NCBI RefSeq assembly: GCF_013149295.1
Contig: NZ_JABGCB010000017.1
Location: forward strand, 1 to 64,000
Origin: Novosphingobium sp. SG751A
GTDB taxonomy: Bacteria; Pseudomonadota; Alphaproteobacteria; Sphingomonadales; Sphingomonadaceae
Direction: 5' to 3'
DNA: 64,000 bases
In this document: positions 52,578-61,421 of the stretch, piece after piece
How the letters are laid out: each line of letters opens with the position of its first letter
How positions within the stretch are numbered: the stretch's first letter is position 1
Translations under genes and position numbers: made by a program
The notes under the pieces: generated by a model
Database searches by the model: none
What the model was told of the DNA's origin: nothing
Seen by the model: only the letters and a program-made list of their open reading frames with translations

Positions 52578-53921
52578 ATGGCGATTGAACTCAAGATGCC
52601 CGCCCTCTCGCCCACCATGGAAGAGGGCAAGCTGGCCAAGTGGCTGGTCAAGGTTGGCGATGAAGTGCGTTCCGGCGACATTCTGGCCGAAATCGAAACC
52701 GACAAGGCGACGATGGAATTCGAAGCTGTGGACGAAGGCACCATCGGTTCGATCCTGATCGCTGAAGGCACCGAAGGCGTGAAGGTCGGCACGGTCATCG
52801 CGCTGATCGGTGGCGAAGGTGAGGCGGCACCTGCCGCTTCGGCTCCCGCTGCTGCGCCTGCCGCCGCTCCGGCTGCCGCTGCCTCGGCGCCTGCTGCCGC
52901 GCCCCGTCCGGCCGACCCGGTTGTGCCGCATGGCACCAACATGAAGACCTCGACCGTACGTGACGCGCTGCGTGACGCGATGGCCGAGGAAATGCGCCGC
53001 GATCCGCGCGTCTTCGTGATGGGCGAAGAAGTGGCCGAATATCAGGGCGCCTATAAGGTGACCCAGGGTCTGCTGGCCGAATTCGGGCCCAAGCGCGTCA
53101 TCGACACGCCGATCACCGAATATGGCTTTGCCGGTATCGGTACAGGTGCGGCGATGGGTGGCCTGCGTCCTGTCATCGAGTTCATGACGTTCAACTTCGC
53201 CATGCAGGCGATTGACCACATCATCAACTCGGCGGCCAAGACCAACTATATGTCGGGCGGCCAGATGCGTTGCCCGGTGGTGTTCCGTGGCCCGAACGGT
53301 GCGGCCAGCCGCGTGGGCGCGCAGCACTCGCAGAACTATGGTCCGTGGTATGCCAACGTTCCGGGCCTGATCGTGATCGCGCCCTATGACGCTTCGGATG
53401 CCAAGGGCTTGCTCAAGGCCGCGATCCGCAGCGAAGATCCGGTCGTGTTCCTTGAAAACGAGTTGATCTATGGCCGCTCGTTCGAGCTGCCCGAGCTGGA
53501 CGACCACGTTCTGCCCATCGGCAAGGCTCGCATCATGCGTGAGGGCAAGGACGTGACCATCGTGTCCTATTCGATTGGCGTGGGTCTGGCTCTCGAAGCC
53601 GCCGAAGCGCTGGCAGCGGAAGGCATCGACGCCGAGGTCATCGACCTTCGCACGCTGCGTCCGTTGGACAAGGAAACGGTGCTGGCCTCGCTGGCCAAGA
53701 CCAACCGCCTTGTCGTGGCCGAAGAAGGCTGGCCGACCTGCTCGATCGCTTCGGAAATCGCGGCCATCGCGATGGAAGACGGCTTCGACTATCTTGACGC
53801 GCCGGTTGTCCGCGTGTGCAATGAAGACGTTCCGCTGCCTTATGCGGCGAACCTCGAAAAGGCCGCGCTGATCAACACGCCCCGCATCATCGAGGCGGTC
53901 AAGAAGGTCTGCTATCGCTAA
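52578..53921 (+). CDS. pdhB: Pyruvate dehydrogenase E1 beta subunit with N-terminal lipoyl domain
   Basis: 447 residues. Residues 1-80 are a biotinyl/lipoyl domain (PALSPTMEEGKLAKWLVKVGD; lipoyl-Lys in IETDKATMEFE), then an Ala/Pro linker (about 83-113), and the E1 beta body (VRDALRDAMAEEMRRDPRVFVMGEEVAEYQGAYKVTQGLLAEFGPKRVIDTPITEYGFAGIGTGAAMGGLRPVIEFMTF). The added lipoyl domain is a known alphaproteobacterial feature. E2 and E3 genes are not in the window; two terminators follow. Confidence 0.96.
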   Translation: MAIELKMPALSPTMEEGKLAKWLVKVGDEVRSGDILAEIETDKATMEFEAVDEGTIGSILIAEGTEGVKVGTVIALIGGEGEAAPAASAPAAAPAAAPAAAASAPAAAPRPADPVVPHGTNMKTSTVRDALRDAMAEEMRRDPRVFVMGEEVAEYQGAYKVTQGLLAEFGPKRVIDTPITEYGFAGIGTGAAMGGLRPVIEFMTFNFAMQAIDHIINSAAKTNYMSGGQMRCPVVFRGPNGAASRVGAQHSQNYGPWYANVPGLIVIAPYDASDAKGLLKAAIRSEDPVVFLENELIYGRSFELPELDDHVLPIGKARIMREGKDVTIVSYSIGVGLALEAAEALAAEGIDAEVIDLRTLRPLDKETVLASLAKTNRLVVAEEGWPTCSIASEIAAIAMEDGFDYLDAPVVRVCNEDVPLPYAANLEKAALINTPRIIEAVKKVCYR

Positions 53922-53944
53922 GCAGAGCTTTGGCTAAGGAATTG

Positions 53945-53980
53945 GGCGCTCCCGTCGAAAGGCGGGGGCGCCTTTTCTTT
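53945..53980 (+). terminator. Rho-independent terminator after pdhB
   Basis: The stem GGCGCTCCCG/CGGGGGCGCC (one G-T pair) has an eight-base loop and is followed by TTTTCTTT. It begins 24 bases past the pdhB stop. Confidence 0.85.
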
Positions 53981-54005
53981 GGGCGCTTGGGAAGCGCGAG
54001 CGGGC

Positions 54006-54045
54006 AAAAAGAAAGGCCGGGGATCGCTCCCTGGCCTTTCTTTTT
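54006..54045. terminator. Bidirectional terminator between pdhB and leuA
   Basis: AAAAAGAAAGGCC pairs with GGCCTTTCTTTTT, with inner pairs GGGGA/TCCCT and a TCGC loop. Flanking A and T runs let it work on both strands, stopping pdhB and convergent leuA transcripts. Confidence 0.85.
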
Positions 54046-54062
54046 GTGCGATAGGCTCTCGA

Positions 54063-55739
54063 TCAGGCAGGCTTCAACGCATTGGCTGCGCTCAGCACCG
54101 CGCGTACCGAGGCGGTGGCGATGTCATTGTCGAGGCCAACGCCCCACACGGTCTGACCATCGGGCCCGACGGCCTCAATATAGGCCGCAGCCTTGGCTTC
54201 CGAACCGGCCGAGAGCGCGTGTTCGGAATAATCCTTCACCGAGATCTCAACCCCGAAATGCTCGGCCAGCGTGGCGACTACGGAGGAGATCAGGCCATTG
54301 CCGCGCCCGGAGACGCTGCGTTCCTGACCATCGACGCCGATCTTGCCGGCGAACACGCGGGTGCCGTCGGGGGCGCGCGCTTCCTCGTAATCGACCAGTT
54401 GCAGATGCTGGGGATCATTGACGTAATAGACGCGCTGGAACACATCCCAGATATCGCCCGCCACCAGTTCGCGGCCCAGTTGATCGGCCAGTTCCTGCAC
54501 ATGGCGGCTGAAATGCGCCTGCATCTTCTTGGGCAGTTTCAGCCCCTGATCCTGCTCCAGCACCCAGGCAAAGCCGCCCTTGCCGCTCTGCGAATTGACG
54601 CGGATGACGGCCTCATAGGAACGGCCCAGATCGGCCGGATCGATGGGCAAATAGGGCACGGCCCAGAGCTGATCGTTGCGCTGCTCCTGCGCGGCAAAGC
54701 CCTTCTTGATCGCGTCCTGATGGCTGCCGGAAAAGGCCGTGAACACCAGTTCGCCGCCATAGGGATGGCGCTCGGCCACAGGCAGTTGGTTGCAATATTC
54801 GACCGTCTGGATCACCTCGTCAATGTCCGAGAAGTCCAGACCCGGCGCCACGCCCTGCGTGTACATATTCATGGCCACGGTCACCAGGCAGCAATTGCCC
54901 GTGCGCTCGCCATTGCCGAACAGACAGCCCTCAACGCGGTCCGCGCCCGCCATCAGGCCCAGTTCGGCCGCCGCCACGCCCGTGCCACGATCGTTATGCG
55001 TGTGCAGCGAAATCACCGCGCTTTCGCGATTGGGCAGGTTGCGGCAGAAATACTCGATCTGGTCGGCGTAAACATTGGGCGTAGCGCATTCGACCGTCGC
55101 AGGCAGGTTCAGGATGATCGGGTTCTCCGGCGTCGGCTGGAGAATGTTCATCACCGCCTCGCAGCACTCGATGCTGAAATCCAGCTCGGCGGTGGAGAAG
55201 GTTTCGGGGCTATATTCGAACTGCCACTTGGTCTGCGGGAAACGCGCGGCATTGTCGCGGAGCAGCTTTGCGGCGTTTTCGGCAATGCCGCGCACCTGCG
55301 GCTTTTCCATGCCGAACACCACGTTGCGCCACAGCGGCGAAACGGCGTTATAAACATGGACGATGGCCGAATGGATGCCCGCCAGCGATTCGAAGGAGGT
55401 CTTGATCAGATCCTCACGCGCCTGAGTCAGCACCTGAATCAGCACGTCATCCGGCACACGGCCCTGATCGACCAGCCCGCGGATGAAGTCATATTCGGTC
55501 GCGCCCGCGCTGGGGAAGCCGACCTCGATTTCCTTGAGGCCCACCTTGACCAGCAGGTCGAAGAAGCGGTTCTTCTTTTCCGCGCCCATCGGGTCGATCA
55601 GCGACTGGTTGCCGTCGCGCAGGTCGGTCGAGAGCCAGCGGGGGGCTTTCTCGATCACCTTGGACGGCCAGGTGCGATCGGGGATGTTGATCTGCGGAAA
55701 CGGACGATACTTGACCGAAGGGTCTTTCAGCATGGACAT
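54063..55739 (-). CDS. leuA: 2-isopropylmalate synthase
   Basis: 558 residues (long, type 2 form). Catalytic STDLRDGNQSLIDPM (Arg, Asp and Gln), metal His pair in SLHTHNDRGTGVAAAELG, GNGERTGNCCLV, and a C-terminal leucine-feedback domain (about 440-555). It condenses acetyl-CoA with 2-ketoisovalerate, the first committed step of leucine synthesis. A leucine-rich leader peptide with a possible attenuator lies upstream (55789-55876). A terminator shared with pdhB follows. Confidence 0.95.
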   Translation of the reverse strand: MSMLKDPSVKYRPFPQINIPDRTWPSKVIEKAPRWLSTDLRDGNQSLIDPMGAEKKNRFFDLLVKVGLKEIEVGFPSAGATEYDFIRGLVDQGRVPDDVLIQVLTQAREDLIKTSFESLAGIHSAIVHVYNAVSPLWRNVVFGMEKPQVRGIAENAAKLLRDNAARFPQTKWQFEYSPETFSTAELDFSIECCEAVMNILQPTPENPIILNLPATVECATPNVYADQIEYFCRNLPNRESAVISLHTHNDRGTGVAAAELGLMAGADRVEGCLFGNGERTGNCCLVTVAMNMYTQGVAPGLDFSDIDEVIQTVEYCNQLPVAERHPYGGELVFTAFSGSHQDAIKKGFAAQEQRNDQLWAVPYLPIDPADLGRSYEAVIRVNSQSGKGGFAWVLEQDQGLKLPKKMQAHFSRHVQELADQLGRELVAGDIWDVFQRVYYVNDPQHLQLVDYEEARAPDGTRVFAGKIGVDGQERSVSGRGNGLISSVVATLAEHFGVEISVKDYSEHALSAGSEAKAAAYIEAVGPDGQTVWGVGLDNDIATASVRAVLSAANALKPA

Positions 55740-55788
55740 GACAGGATCTCGTAAGGCTGGATGTGCGACTTGAGGCTAGATGCTTGCT

Positions 55789-55812
55789 CCCTTGAGCGCC
55801 GCGCGCGCTCAA
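55789..55812 (-). promoter_or_regulatory. Candidate leuA attenuator hairpin
   Basis: On the minus strand TTGAGCG pairs with CGCTCAA (55792-55812). The adjoining GCTCAAGGG (55789-55797) can instead pair with CCCTTGGGC (55830-55838), which lies in the end of the leader reading frame. The two folds compete, as expected for transcription or translation attenuation. There is no strong T-run after the hairpin, so the exact mechanism is uncertain. Confidence 0.5.
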
Positions 55813-55825
55813 CCGGCACGCCAGC

Positions 55826-55876
55826 TCACGCCCAAGGGCGGATAAGTCGCAGAGTAAGGTCCAGATGAGCGATCAT
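55826..55876 (-). CDS. leuL: leuA leader peptide (leucine-rich, 16 residues)
   Basis: A small open reading frame on the minus strand encodes MIAHLDLTLRLIRPWA and stops 86 bases before the leuA start. Four Leu and two Ile among 16 residues, with Leu at every second place in the middle, fit a leucine-attenuation leader of the type known before leuA in proteobacteria. AGG lies eight bases before the ATG. Its last codons overlap a sequence that can fold with the downstream hairpin. Not experimentally known. Confidence 0.6.
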   Translation of the reverse strand: MIAHLDLTLRLIRPWA

Positions 55877-55942
55877 GGGGAAAGCCTATGACGCCATCGC
55901 GGCGCGAAGTAAAGTCTTGATTGCGCCGCGATGCGAAAGGGC

Positions 55943-56566
55943 TCAAGCCCCGCCGCAGGCTTCGAACAGGCGGTCCACCGGCCCGGCAGGCAGGAACCAC
56001 AGCACCGCCACCGCGCCCGCGCAGGCGATGCCCGCCCACGGATACCAGCAGGCAAGCCCAAGCCCGGCAAGATAGAGCAGCGTTGAAACCAGACCTTTAC
56101 GCGTGCTGGTGCGATAATAGGCCTCGGCGATGGGCGTGCGGTGGCCATGGCGGCGCACATCGGCCTGCAAGGGGATATAACAGACCGCCGGCGCCAGCAT
56201 CACGCCCAGATAGAGCATCGTGGCATCCCGGCTGAAATGATGCTCGCCAAGATAAGCCGTGGCAAAGGGCACCAGCGAGAGCGTGAAAAGCAGCCCCATA
56301 TTGTTCCATACCAGCCGGTTCGTGACCCGCGCGGCATGGGCGAGCAAGCGGTGATGGTTTACCCAATAGATCGCCACATAGGCAAAGCTGAGAACATAGG
56401 CAAGAAACACCGGCCAGAGGCGGAGCAGGGGCTCCCAGCCTTCTTGCTCGGGCGCGTGGAGTTCGAGCACCATGATCGTGACGATGATTGCCAAAACGCC
56501 GTCGGAAAAGGCTTCGACCCGACCGATGCTGCCGCGCGTTTCGAAGGAATCGTCGCTCTTGCTCAT
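55943..56566 (-). CDS. TMEM175-family potassium channel-like protein
   Basis: 207 residues, six membrane segments. The signature RVEAFSDGVLAIIVTIMVLEL in TM1 is the conserved TMEM175 (DUF1211) motif that lines the pore. Segments YVLSFAYVAIYWVNHHRLL and NRLVWNNMGLLFTLSLVPFATAYLG are also typical. Bacterial members are weakly K-selective channels. It stands two bases after the glycosyltransferase gene on the same strand, so the two may be cotranscribed. Confidence 0.9.
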   Translation of the reverse strand: MSKSDDSFETRGSIGRVEAFSDGVLAIIVTIMVLELHAPEQEGWEPLLRLWPVFLAYVLSFAYVAIYWVNHHRLLAHAARVTNRLVWNNMGLLFTLSLVPFATAYLGEHHFSRDATMLYLGVMLAPAVCYIPLQADVRRHGHRTPIAEAYYRTSTRKGLVSTLLYLAGLGLACWYPWAGIACAGAVAVLWFLPAGPVDRLFEACGGA

Positions 56567-56568
56567 GC

Positions 56569-57681
56569 TCAGTTCCCCATGCTTGCGGCGCGATCATGCA
56601 CGACCTGATCGAACCACGCCAGATAGGCATCCGCGCAAGGGTCGGCGGCCAGATGAGTGATCAGCGGGCGCAGCAGCGCGGTGGTGGGGCGGGGGGACTG
56701 CGCCACGACCAGCAAGCCTTGCGCCAGCAATTCCGCCTTGCGGCTTGGCACGATCATGCCTGCCTCGGGAATGGTCATGATGTCGCGCAGGAAATGCGAG
56801 CAATCGGTCGAAACCACCGGCACGCCATGCGCCAGCGCCTCAACAGCCACCGCAGGGCCGCCCTCGAACGTGCTGGATACGAACAGCGCATCCGCATCGG
56901 CCAGAAAGGGGTCAATCGCCGGGACGTGACCCATGAAACGCACCGTATCGCCAAGGCCCATGCGGTAGGCCATCTTTTCCATACGCGGGCGCAGATAGCC
57001 TTCGCCCAGCATGGTCAGCCGCGCAGGCGTGATACGGTTTAAGGCAGCAATGGTCTTGAGCGCCAGCGGGGCATCCTTCTGCGGTTCGAACCGCCCGGCC
57101 CACAGGATTTCCAGACGATCTGCGGGCTCATGATGTGGGGCAGGGCTGTCGGCCAGAAAAACCGGGTCATAGAGCGTCGAGACATTGACCCAAGGCGCGA
57201 TGGCGCGGATCTCGGCCTCAAGGCCGGTGTTCATCGCGGCAAAGCCATCCAGATCACGGACAAAATGACGCAGCAGCCAGCGCATCGGTCTCGCCACCGC
57301 CCCTTCGGGCAGGACGGGATTGGAAATCTTCACCACCAATGCGGCAGCCCCGCGCACCTTGGCCAGCGCAGGGATCAGCGGGAAATGGAAATTGCCCGGC
57401 AGGAAGATCACATCGGGCCTCAGGCGCTTCACATAGGGTGCCATCGCAGGCCCGAGTCGCAGGCGCGAGGTCAGGCTGCGCGACAAGGGGGGGGCGAGTT
57501 CGACGACCTCGATGCGCGGATCGACCGTATCCTCAAGCCCGCCCGTCCGCGCGCCGCACAGGATCGTTACCCGACGGCCCTTATCCAACCAGCGCCGCGC
57601 CATGCCCAGCGCGATACGCTCTGTGCCGCCCCGATTGAAATCGTGGAAACAGATCAGAATGTGGTTTGCGCGCTGGACCAT
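56569..57681 (-). CDS. GT4-family glycosyltransferase
   Basis: 370 residues from MVQRANHILICFHDF with AGGAA eight bases upstream. GT-B fold: N-terminal acceptor side (FNRGGTERIALGMARRWLDKG, a glycine loop) and C-terminal donor side (LEILWAGRFEPQKDAPLALKTIAAL, MLGEGYLRPRMEKMAYRMGLGDTVRFMGHV, LFVSSTFEGGPAVAVEALAHGVPVVSTDC with the E-x7-E pattern). It uses a nucleotide sugar; the product (envelope or exopolysaccharide) is unknown. A terminator of ilvC lies just upstream. Confidence 0.88.
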   Translation of the reverse strand: MVQRANHILICFHDFNRGGTERIALGMARRWLDKGRRVTILCGARTGGLEDTVDPRIEVVELAPPLSRSLTSRLRLGPAMAPYVKRLRPDVIFLPGNFHFPLIPALAKVRGAAALVVKISNPVLPEGAVARPMRWLLRHFVRDLDGFAAMNTGLEAEIRAIAPWVNVSTLYDPVFLADSPAPHHEPADRLEILWAGRFEPQKDAPLALKTIAALNRITPARLTMLGEGYLRPRMEKMAYRMGLGDTVRFMGHVPAIDPFLADADALFVSSTFEGGPAVAVEALAHGVPVVSTDCSHFLRDIMTIPEAGMIVPSRKAELLAQGLLVVAQSPRPTTALLRPLITHLAADPCADAYLAWFDQVVHDRAASMGN

Positions 57682-57699
57682 GCGCCATTCCTCACAACA

Positions 57700-57735
57700 A
57701 AAAGCGCGCCGTGTGAAGCCACACGACGCGCTTTT
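57700..57735 (-). terminator. Terminator after ilvC
   Basis: AAAAGCGCGCCGTGTG with an AAGC loop and CACACGACGCGCTTTT gives a long stem with T-runs on both strands. It starts 22 bases past the ilvC stop on the minus strand and also precedes the glycosyltransferase. Confidence 0.85.
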
Positions 57736-57757
57736 GAACGTAAAACCTTTGAAGATC

Positions 57758-58777
57758 TTAGTTCTTGGTCTGGTCAACCAGCTTGTTGGCGCCGATCCAG
57801 GGCATCATGGCGCGCAGCTTGGCGCCGGTTTCCTCGATCGGGTGACGCTTGGCGGCGATGCGCGAAGCCTTCAGTTCGGGCTGGCCTGCGCGGTTGTCGA
57901 GAACGAAGTTCTTCACGAAGCGGCCCGACTGGATGTCTTCCAGAACGCGCTTCATTTCCTTCTTGGTTTCGTCGGTGATGATGCGCGGGCCGGTCACGAT
58001 GTCGCCATATTCGGCGGTGTTCGAGATCGAATAACGCATGTTGGCGATGCCGCCTTCATACATCAGGTCGACGATCAGCTTCAGCTCGTGAAGGCATTCG
58101 AAATAGGCCATTTCCGGCGCATAACCGGCTTCGACCAGCGTCTCGAAACCAGCCTGAACCAGCGCGGTGGTGCCGCCGCACAGCACGGCCTGCTCGCCGA
58201 ACAGGTCGGTTTCGCATTCTTCGCGGAAGTTGGTTTCGATGATGCCCGAGCGGCCACCGCCAACGCCGCTGGCATAGGCCAGAGCGATGTCATGCGCGTT
58301 GCCGGTCACGTTCTGATGGATAGCCACCAGGCAGGGCACGCCGCCGCCCTTCACATATTCGCCGCGCACGGTGTGGCCCGGACCCTTGGGGGCGATCATG
58401 ATCACGTCGATGTCGGCGCGCGGCTCGATCAGGCCGAAGTGGATGTTGAGGCCATGCGCGAAAGCCAGAGCAGCGCCCGGTTTCAGGTTGGCGTGCAGGT
58501 CGGCGGCATAGATCGCGGCCTGATGCTCGTCGGGAGCCAGGATCATGAGAACGTCGGCCCAGGCAGCGGCTTCGGCGTTCGAGAGAACCTTGAAACCGGC
58601 GCCTTCGGCCTTGGCGGCCGAGGCCGAGCCGGGACGCAGCGCGATGGCCACTTCCTTGACGCCCGAATCGCGCAGGTTCTGCGCATGGGCGTGGCCCTGC
58701 GAGCCATAGCCGAGGATGGCGATCTTCTTGTTGACGATCAGGTTCAGATCGGCGTCGGCGTCGTAATAGACCTTCAC
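57758..58777 (-). CDS. ilvC: Ketol-acid reductoisomerase (class I)
   Basis: 339 residues from a GTG start (MKVYYDADADLNLI) with AAGGGGA upstream, the usual class I length. NADPH loop KIAILGYGSQGHAHAQNLRDSG; metal-site acids in GGGRSGIIETNFREECETDLFGEQ. It isomerises and reduces acetolactate to dihydroxy acids in Ile/Val synthesis. It lies 123 bases after ilvN; the gap holds a hairpin GACAGGT-GCC-ACCTGTC (58826-58842). Confidence 0.96.
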   Translation of the reverse strand: MKVYYDADADLNLIVNKKIAILGYGSQGHAHAQNLRDSGVKEVAIALRPGSASAAKAEGAGFKVLSNAEAAAWADVLMILAPDEHQAAIYAADLHANLKPGAALAFAHGLNIHFGLIEPRADIDVIMIAPKGPGHTVRGEYVKGGGVPCLVAIHQNVTGNAHDIALAYASGVGGGRSGIIETNFREECETDLFGEQAVLCGGTTALVQAGFETLVEAGYAPEMAYFECLHELKLIVDLMYEGGIANMRYSISNTAEYGDIVTGPRIITDETKKEMKRVLEDIQSGRFVKNFVLDNRAGQPELKASRIAAKRHPIEETGAKLRAMMPWIGANKLVDQTKN

Positions 58778-58900
58778 AGCAATTCCCCTTGCATGCCCCC
58801 GCGCATGGCGCTTCCAAAGGGGCTGGACAGGTGCCACCTGTCGGTGGCGGGTTTCAGATTTGGCGCGGCATCTGCATCAGACTGCCGCCCCGGTCAAGTT

Positions 58901-59419
58901 TCAGGATTTCCGCGTGCCCCGCACCATGCCCACCACGCCGGTACGGGCGGTTTCGACAAGGCCCAGCTCGTTCATCAGGCTGACGAACATGTCGATCTTG
59001 TCGGGCGTGCCGGTCAGCTCGAAAATGAAGCTCTGCGTGGTGGTGTCGACCGGGCGCGCGCGGAACACATCGGCAAGGCGCAGCGCCTCAACCCGGTTCT
59101 CACCCTTGCCCACGACCTTGACCAGCGCCAGCTCGCGCTCGACATAGGGGCCTTCCTCGGTCAGATCGATCACCTTATGCACCGGCACAAGACGGTCGAG
59201 CTGGGCATGGATCTGATCGATCACATCGGGCGGGCCATGCGTCACGATGGTGATGCGGCTGGTTGAATGATCCTCGGTGATTTCCGAGACGGTCAGACTG
59301 TCGATATTATAGCCGCGCGCGGTGAACAGGCCCGCGATCTTGGCCAGAATGCCCGCCTCATTGTCGACCACCAGCATCAGGACATGGCGTTCCTCGGCGG
59401 CGTGTTTGATCTTCATCAT
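58901..59419 (-). CDS. ilvN: Acetolactate synthase small (regulatory) subunit
   Basis: 172 residues. N-terminal ACT domain (RHVLMLVVDNEAGILAKIAGLFTARGYNIDSLTVSEITEDHSTSRITIVTHG) and the C-terminal small-subunit domain (VDTTTQSFIFELTGTPDKIDMFVSLM). It gives valine feedback and full activity to IlvB. Starts 14 bases after the ilvB stop. Confidence 0.95.
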   Translation of the reverse strand: MMKIKHAAEERHVLMLVVDNEAGILAKIAGLFTARGYNIDSLTVSEITEDHSTSRITIVTHGPPDVIDQIHAQLDRLVPVHKVIDLTEEGPYVERELALVKVVGKGENRVEALRLADVFRARPVDTTTQSFIFELTGTPDKIDMFVSLMNELGLVETARTGVVGMVRGTRKS

Positions 59420-59433
59420 CTCTCTCGCCCTCC

Positions 59434-61176
59434 TTACACCAGCGCCTTGGCTTCATCGTCGATGATCCCGGCCACATTGTCGCCATAGAGGATCATGTCG
59501 GTATGCGCCGCGCCCGAGGGGATCATCGGGAAGCAGTTGGTTTCCTTGTGAACACAGCAATCCACGATCACCGGTCCCGGATGGTCGATCATCGCCTGAA
59601 TGCCTGCGTCCAGTTCAGATTCGTTCTGGATGCGGATGCCCTTCCAGCCATAGGCCTCGGCCAGCTTCACGAAATCGGGCAGCGAGTCCGAATAGCTGTT
59701 CGAATAACGGCTTTCATAGGTCAGTTCCTGCCACTGGCGGACCATGCCCATCCATTCGTTGTTCAAAATGAACACCTTGACCGGCAGGCGATATTGCGTG
59801 GCGGTGCCCAGTTCCTGAATGTTCATCTGGATCGAGGCGTCACCGGCAATGTCGATCACCAGGCTGTCAGGATTGCCCAATTGCGCGCCGATGGCGGCGG
59901 GCAGACCGTAGCCCATCGTGCCCAGACCACCGCTCGTCAGCCACTTGTTGGGGCCGAAGAAGTGGAAATATTGCGCGGCCCACATCTGATGCTGGCCCAC
60001 CTCGGTGCTGATGACGGGATCGCGGTCCTTGGTCAGCTCGAACAGGCGCTCGATCGCATATTGCGGGGCGATTGTGCTGTTATAGCGCGGATAAGACAGG
60101 CTCTTCTTCGCCTTCCAGCCCTTGACGCGCTCTTTCCACGCGGTCAGGTCCTGCGGCTTGCGATTGCCCCAAGCTGCGATGATCTGATCCAGAACGGTCG
60201 CGCAATCGCCCACGATGGGCAGATCGACGCGGACGATCTTGTTGATGCTGGAACGGTCGATGTCGATGTGGATCTTGGTCGAATTGGGCGCAAAGGCATC
60301 CAGACGGCCCGTCACGCGGTCGTCCCAGCGCGCGCCGATGCACAGGATCAGGTCGGCCTGATTCATCGCCCAGTTGGCCTCATACGTGCCATGCATGCCC
60401 AACATGCCCAGCCAGTCGTCATGATCGGCCGGAAACGCGCCCAGACCCATCAGCGTCGAGGTGACGGGAGCCCCCGTCAGCGCTTGAAGCCGGCGCAGCA
60501 ATTCGGCCGCGCGGGGGCCGGAATTGATCACGCCGCCGCCGGTGTACAGCACCGGCGCCTTGGCGTTGGCCAGCAGTTCAACCGCCTGCGCGATCTCGCT
60601 CTCGCTGCCTGCCATGCGCGGCTGATAGCGGTTGCGACGCTGGACCGGGCCTTCGGGGAAGGCGGCGGTGGCGATCTGCACATCCTTGGGGATGTCGATC
60701 ACGACCGGGCCGGGGCGACCCGTCGTGGCGATCTGAAACGCCTCGTCGATGATCGCGGCCAGATCGGTCGGGTCCTTGACCAGATAATTATGCTTGCAGC
60801 AGTGGCGCGTGATGCCAACCGTGTCGGCTTCCTGAAACGCGTCCGAGCCGATCAGCGGCGTGCCGACCTGGCCGGTGATGACCACCATCGGGATCGAATC
60901 GAGGAACGCATCGGCAATGCCGGTGACGGCATTGGTCGCGCCGGGGCCGGATGTGACCAGCACCACGCCCGGCTTGCCGGTGGAGCGGGCATAGCCTTCG
61001 GCGGCATGGGCCGCGCCCGCTTCGTGGCGGACAAGGATGTGGCGCATGCGTGCATCGTTAAACAACGCGTCATAGATCGGCAGCACTGCGCCGCCCGGAT
61101 AGCCGAATACGCATTCGACCCCCTGACGGGCAAGGCTTTCAACCAGAATTTGCGCACCGCTCAGCTCTTGGCTCAC
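59434..61176 (-). CDS. ilvB: Acetolactate synthase large (catalytic) subunit
   Basis: 580 residues from GTG at 61176 (MSQELSGAQILVESLARQGV) with AAGGAT upstream. TPP enzyme: catalytic Glu in RHEAGAAHAAEGYAR, SGPGATNAVTGIADAFLDSIPMVVITGQV, TPP/Mg motif IAGDASIQMNIQELGTATQYRLPVKVFILNN, and FAD-site GGLGTMGYGLPAAIGAQLG. It joins two pyruvates, or pyruvate and 2-ketobutyrate. First gene of ilvB-ilvN-ilvC; a promoter-like pair and a 200-base leader lie upstream. Confidence 0.96.
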   Translation of the reverse strand: MSQELSGAQILVESLARQGVECVFGYPGGAVLPIYDALFNDARMRHILVRHEAGAAHAAEGYARSTGKPGVVLVTSGPGATNAVTGIADAFLDSIPMVVITGQVGTPLIGSDAFQEADTVGITRHCCKHNYLVKDPTDLAAIIDEAFQIATTGRPGPVVIDIPKDVQIATAAFPEGPVQRRNRYQPRMAGSESEIAQAVELLANAKAPVLYTGGGVINSGPRAAELLRRLQALTGAPVTSTLMGLGAFPADHDDWLGMLGMHGTYEANWAMNQADLILCIGARWDDRVTGRLDAFAPNSTKIHIDIDRSSINKIVRVDLPIVGDCATVLDQIIAAWGNRKPQDLTAWKERVKGWKAKKSLSYPRYNSTIAPQYAIERLFELTKDRDPVISTEVGQHQMWAAQYFHFFGPNKWLTSGGLGTMGYGLPAAIGAQLGNPDSLVIDIAGDASIQMNIQELGTATQYRLPVKVFILNNEWMGMVRQWQELTYESRYSNSYSDSLPDFVKLAEAYGWKGIRIQNESELDAGIQAMIDHPGPVIVDCCVHKETNCFPMIPSGAAHTDMILYGDNVAGIIDDEAKALV

Positions 61177-61255
61177 GGGAATCCATCCTTCTATCACAAT
61201 GTTTGCGGCCACCGGCCCCGTATGGGGGGCGTGCTCACGACAATCGCGCGGCCAT

Positions 61256-61321
61256 GGCCAAGCTTGGCCTGCTGCGCAAGAGGGGAAATGGTGGGAAACC
61301 GCGAAATTCAGCCATTTCGCG
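61256..61321 (-). other. Palindromes in the ilvB leader
   Basis: Two perfect inverted repeats lie in the leader of ilvB: CGCGAAAT-TCAGCC-ATTTCGCG (61300-61321) and GGCCAAGCTTGGCC (61256-61269). They could form RNA hairpins or operator sites. I found no Ile/Val-rich leader peptide with them. Confidence 0.45.
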
Positions 61322-61389
61322 GGGCTTGGCCCGACCTTGCCCCATTGGCATACATGCGGTTGCACGCCTGTCTGCCAATGACGGGATGC

Positions 61390-61418
61390 GCTCTAGGTGA
61401 TGCAAAATGTCTCGTCAA
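61390..61418 (-). promoter_or_regulatory. Candidate ilvB promoter
   Basis: On the minus strand TTGACG and TAGAGC are separated by 17 bases. Transcription would start about 205 bases before the ilvB GTG, just past the end of miaA. Predicted by eye. Confidence 0.4.
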
Positions 61419-61421
61419 GCG

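Noticed and set aside
61177..61421. A leader peptide for ilvB attenuation
   Set aside because: Short frames on the minus strand (15 and 38 codons) are not rich in Ile, Val or Leu codons. Only palindromes and a promoter-like pair are supported.
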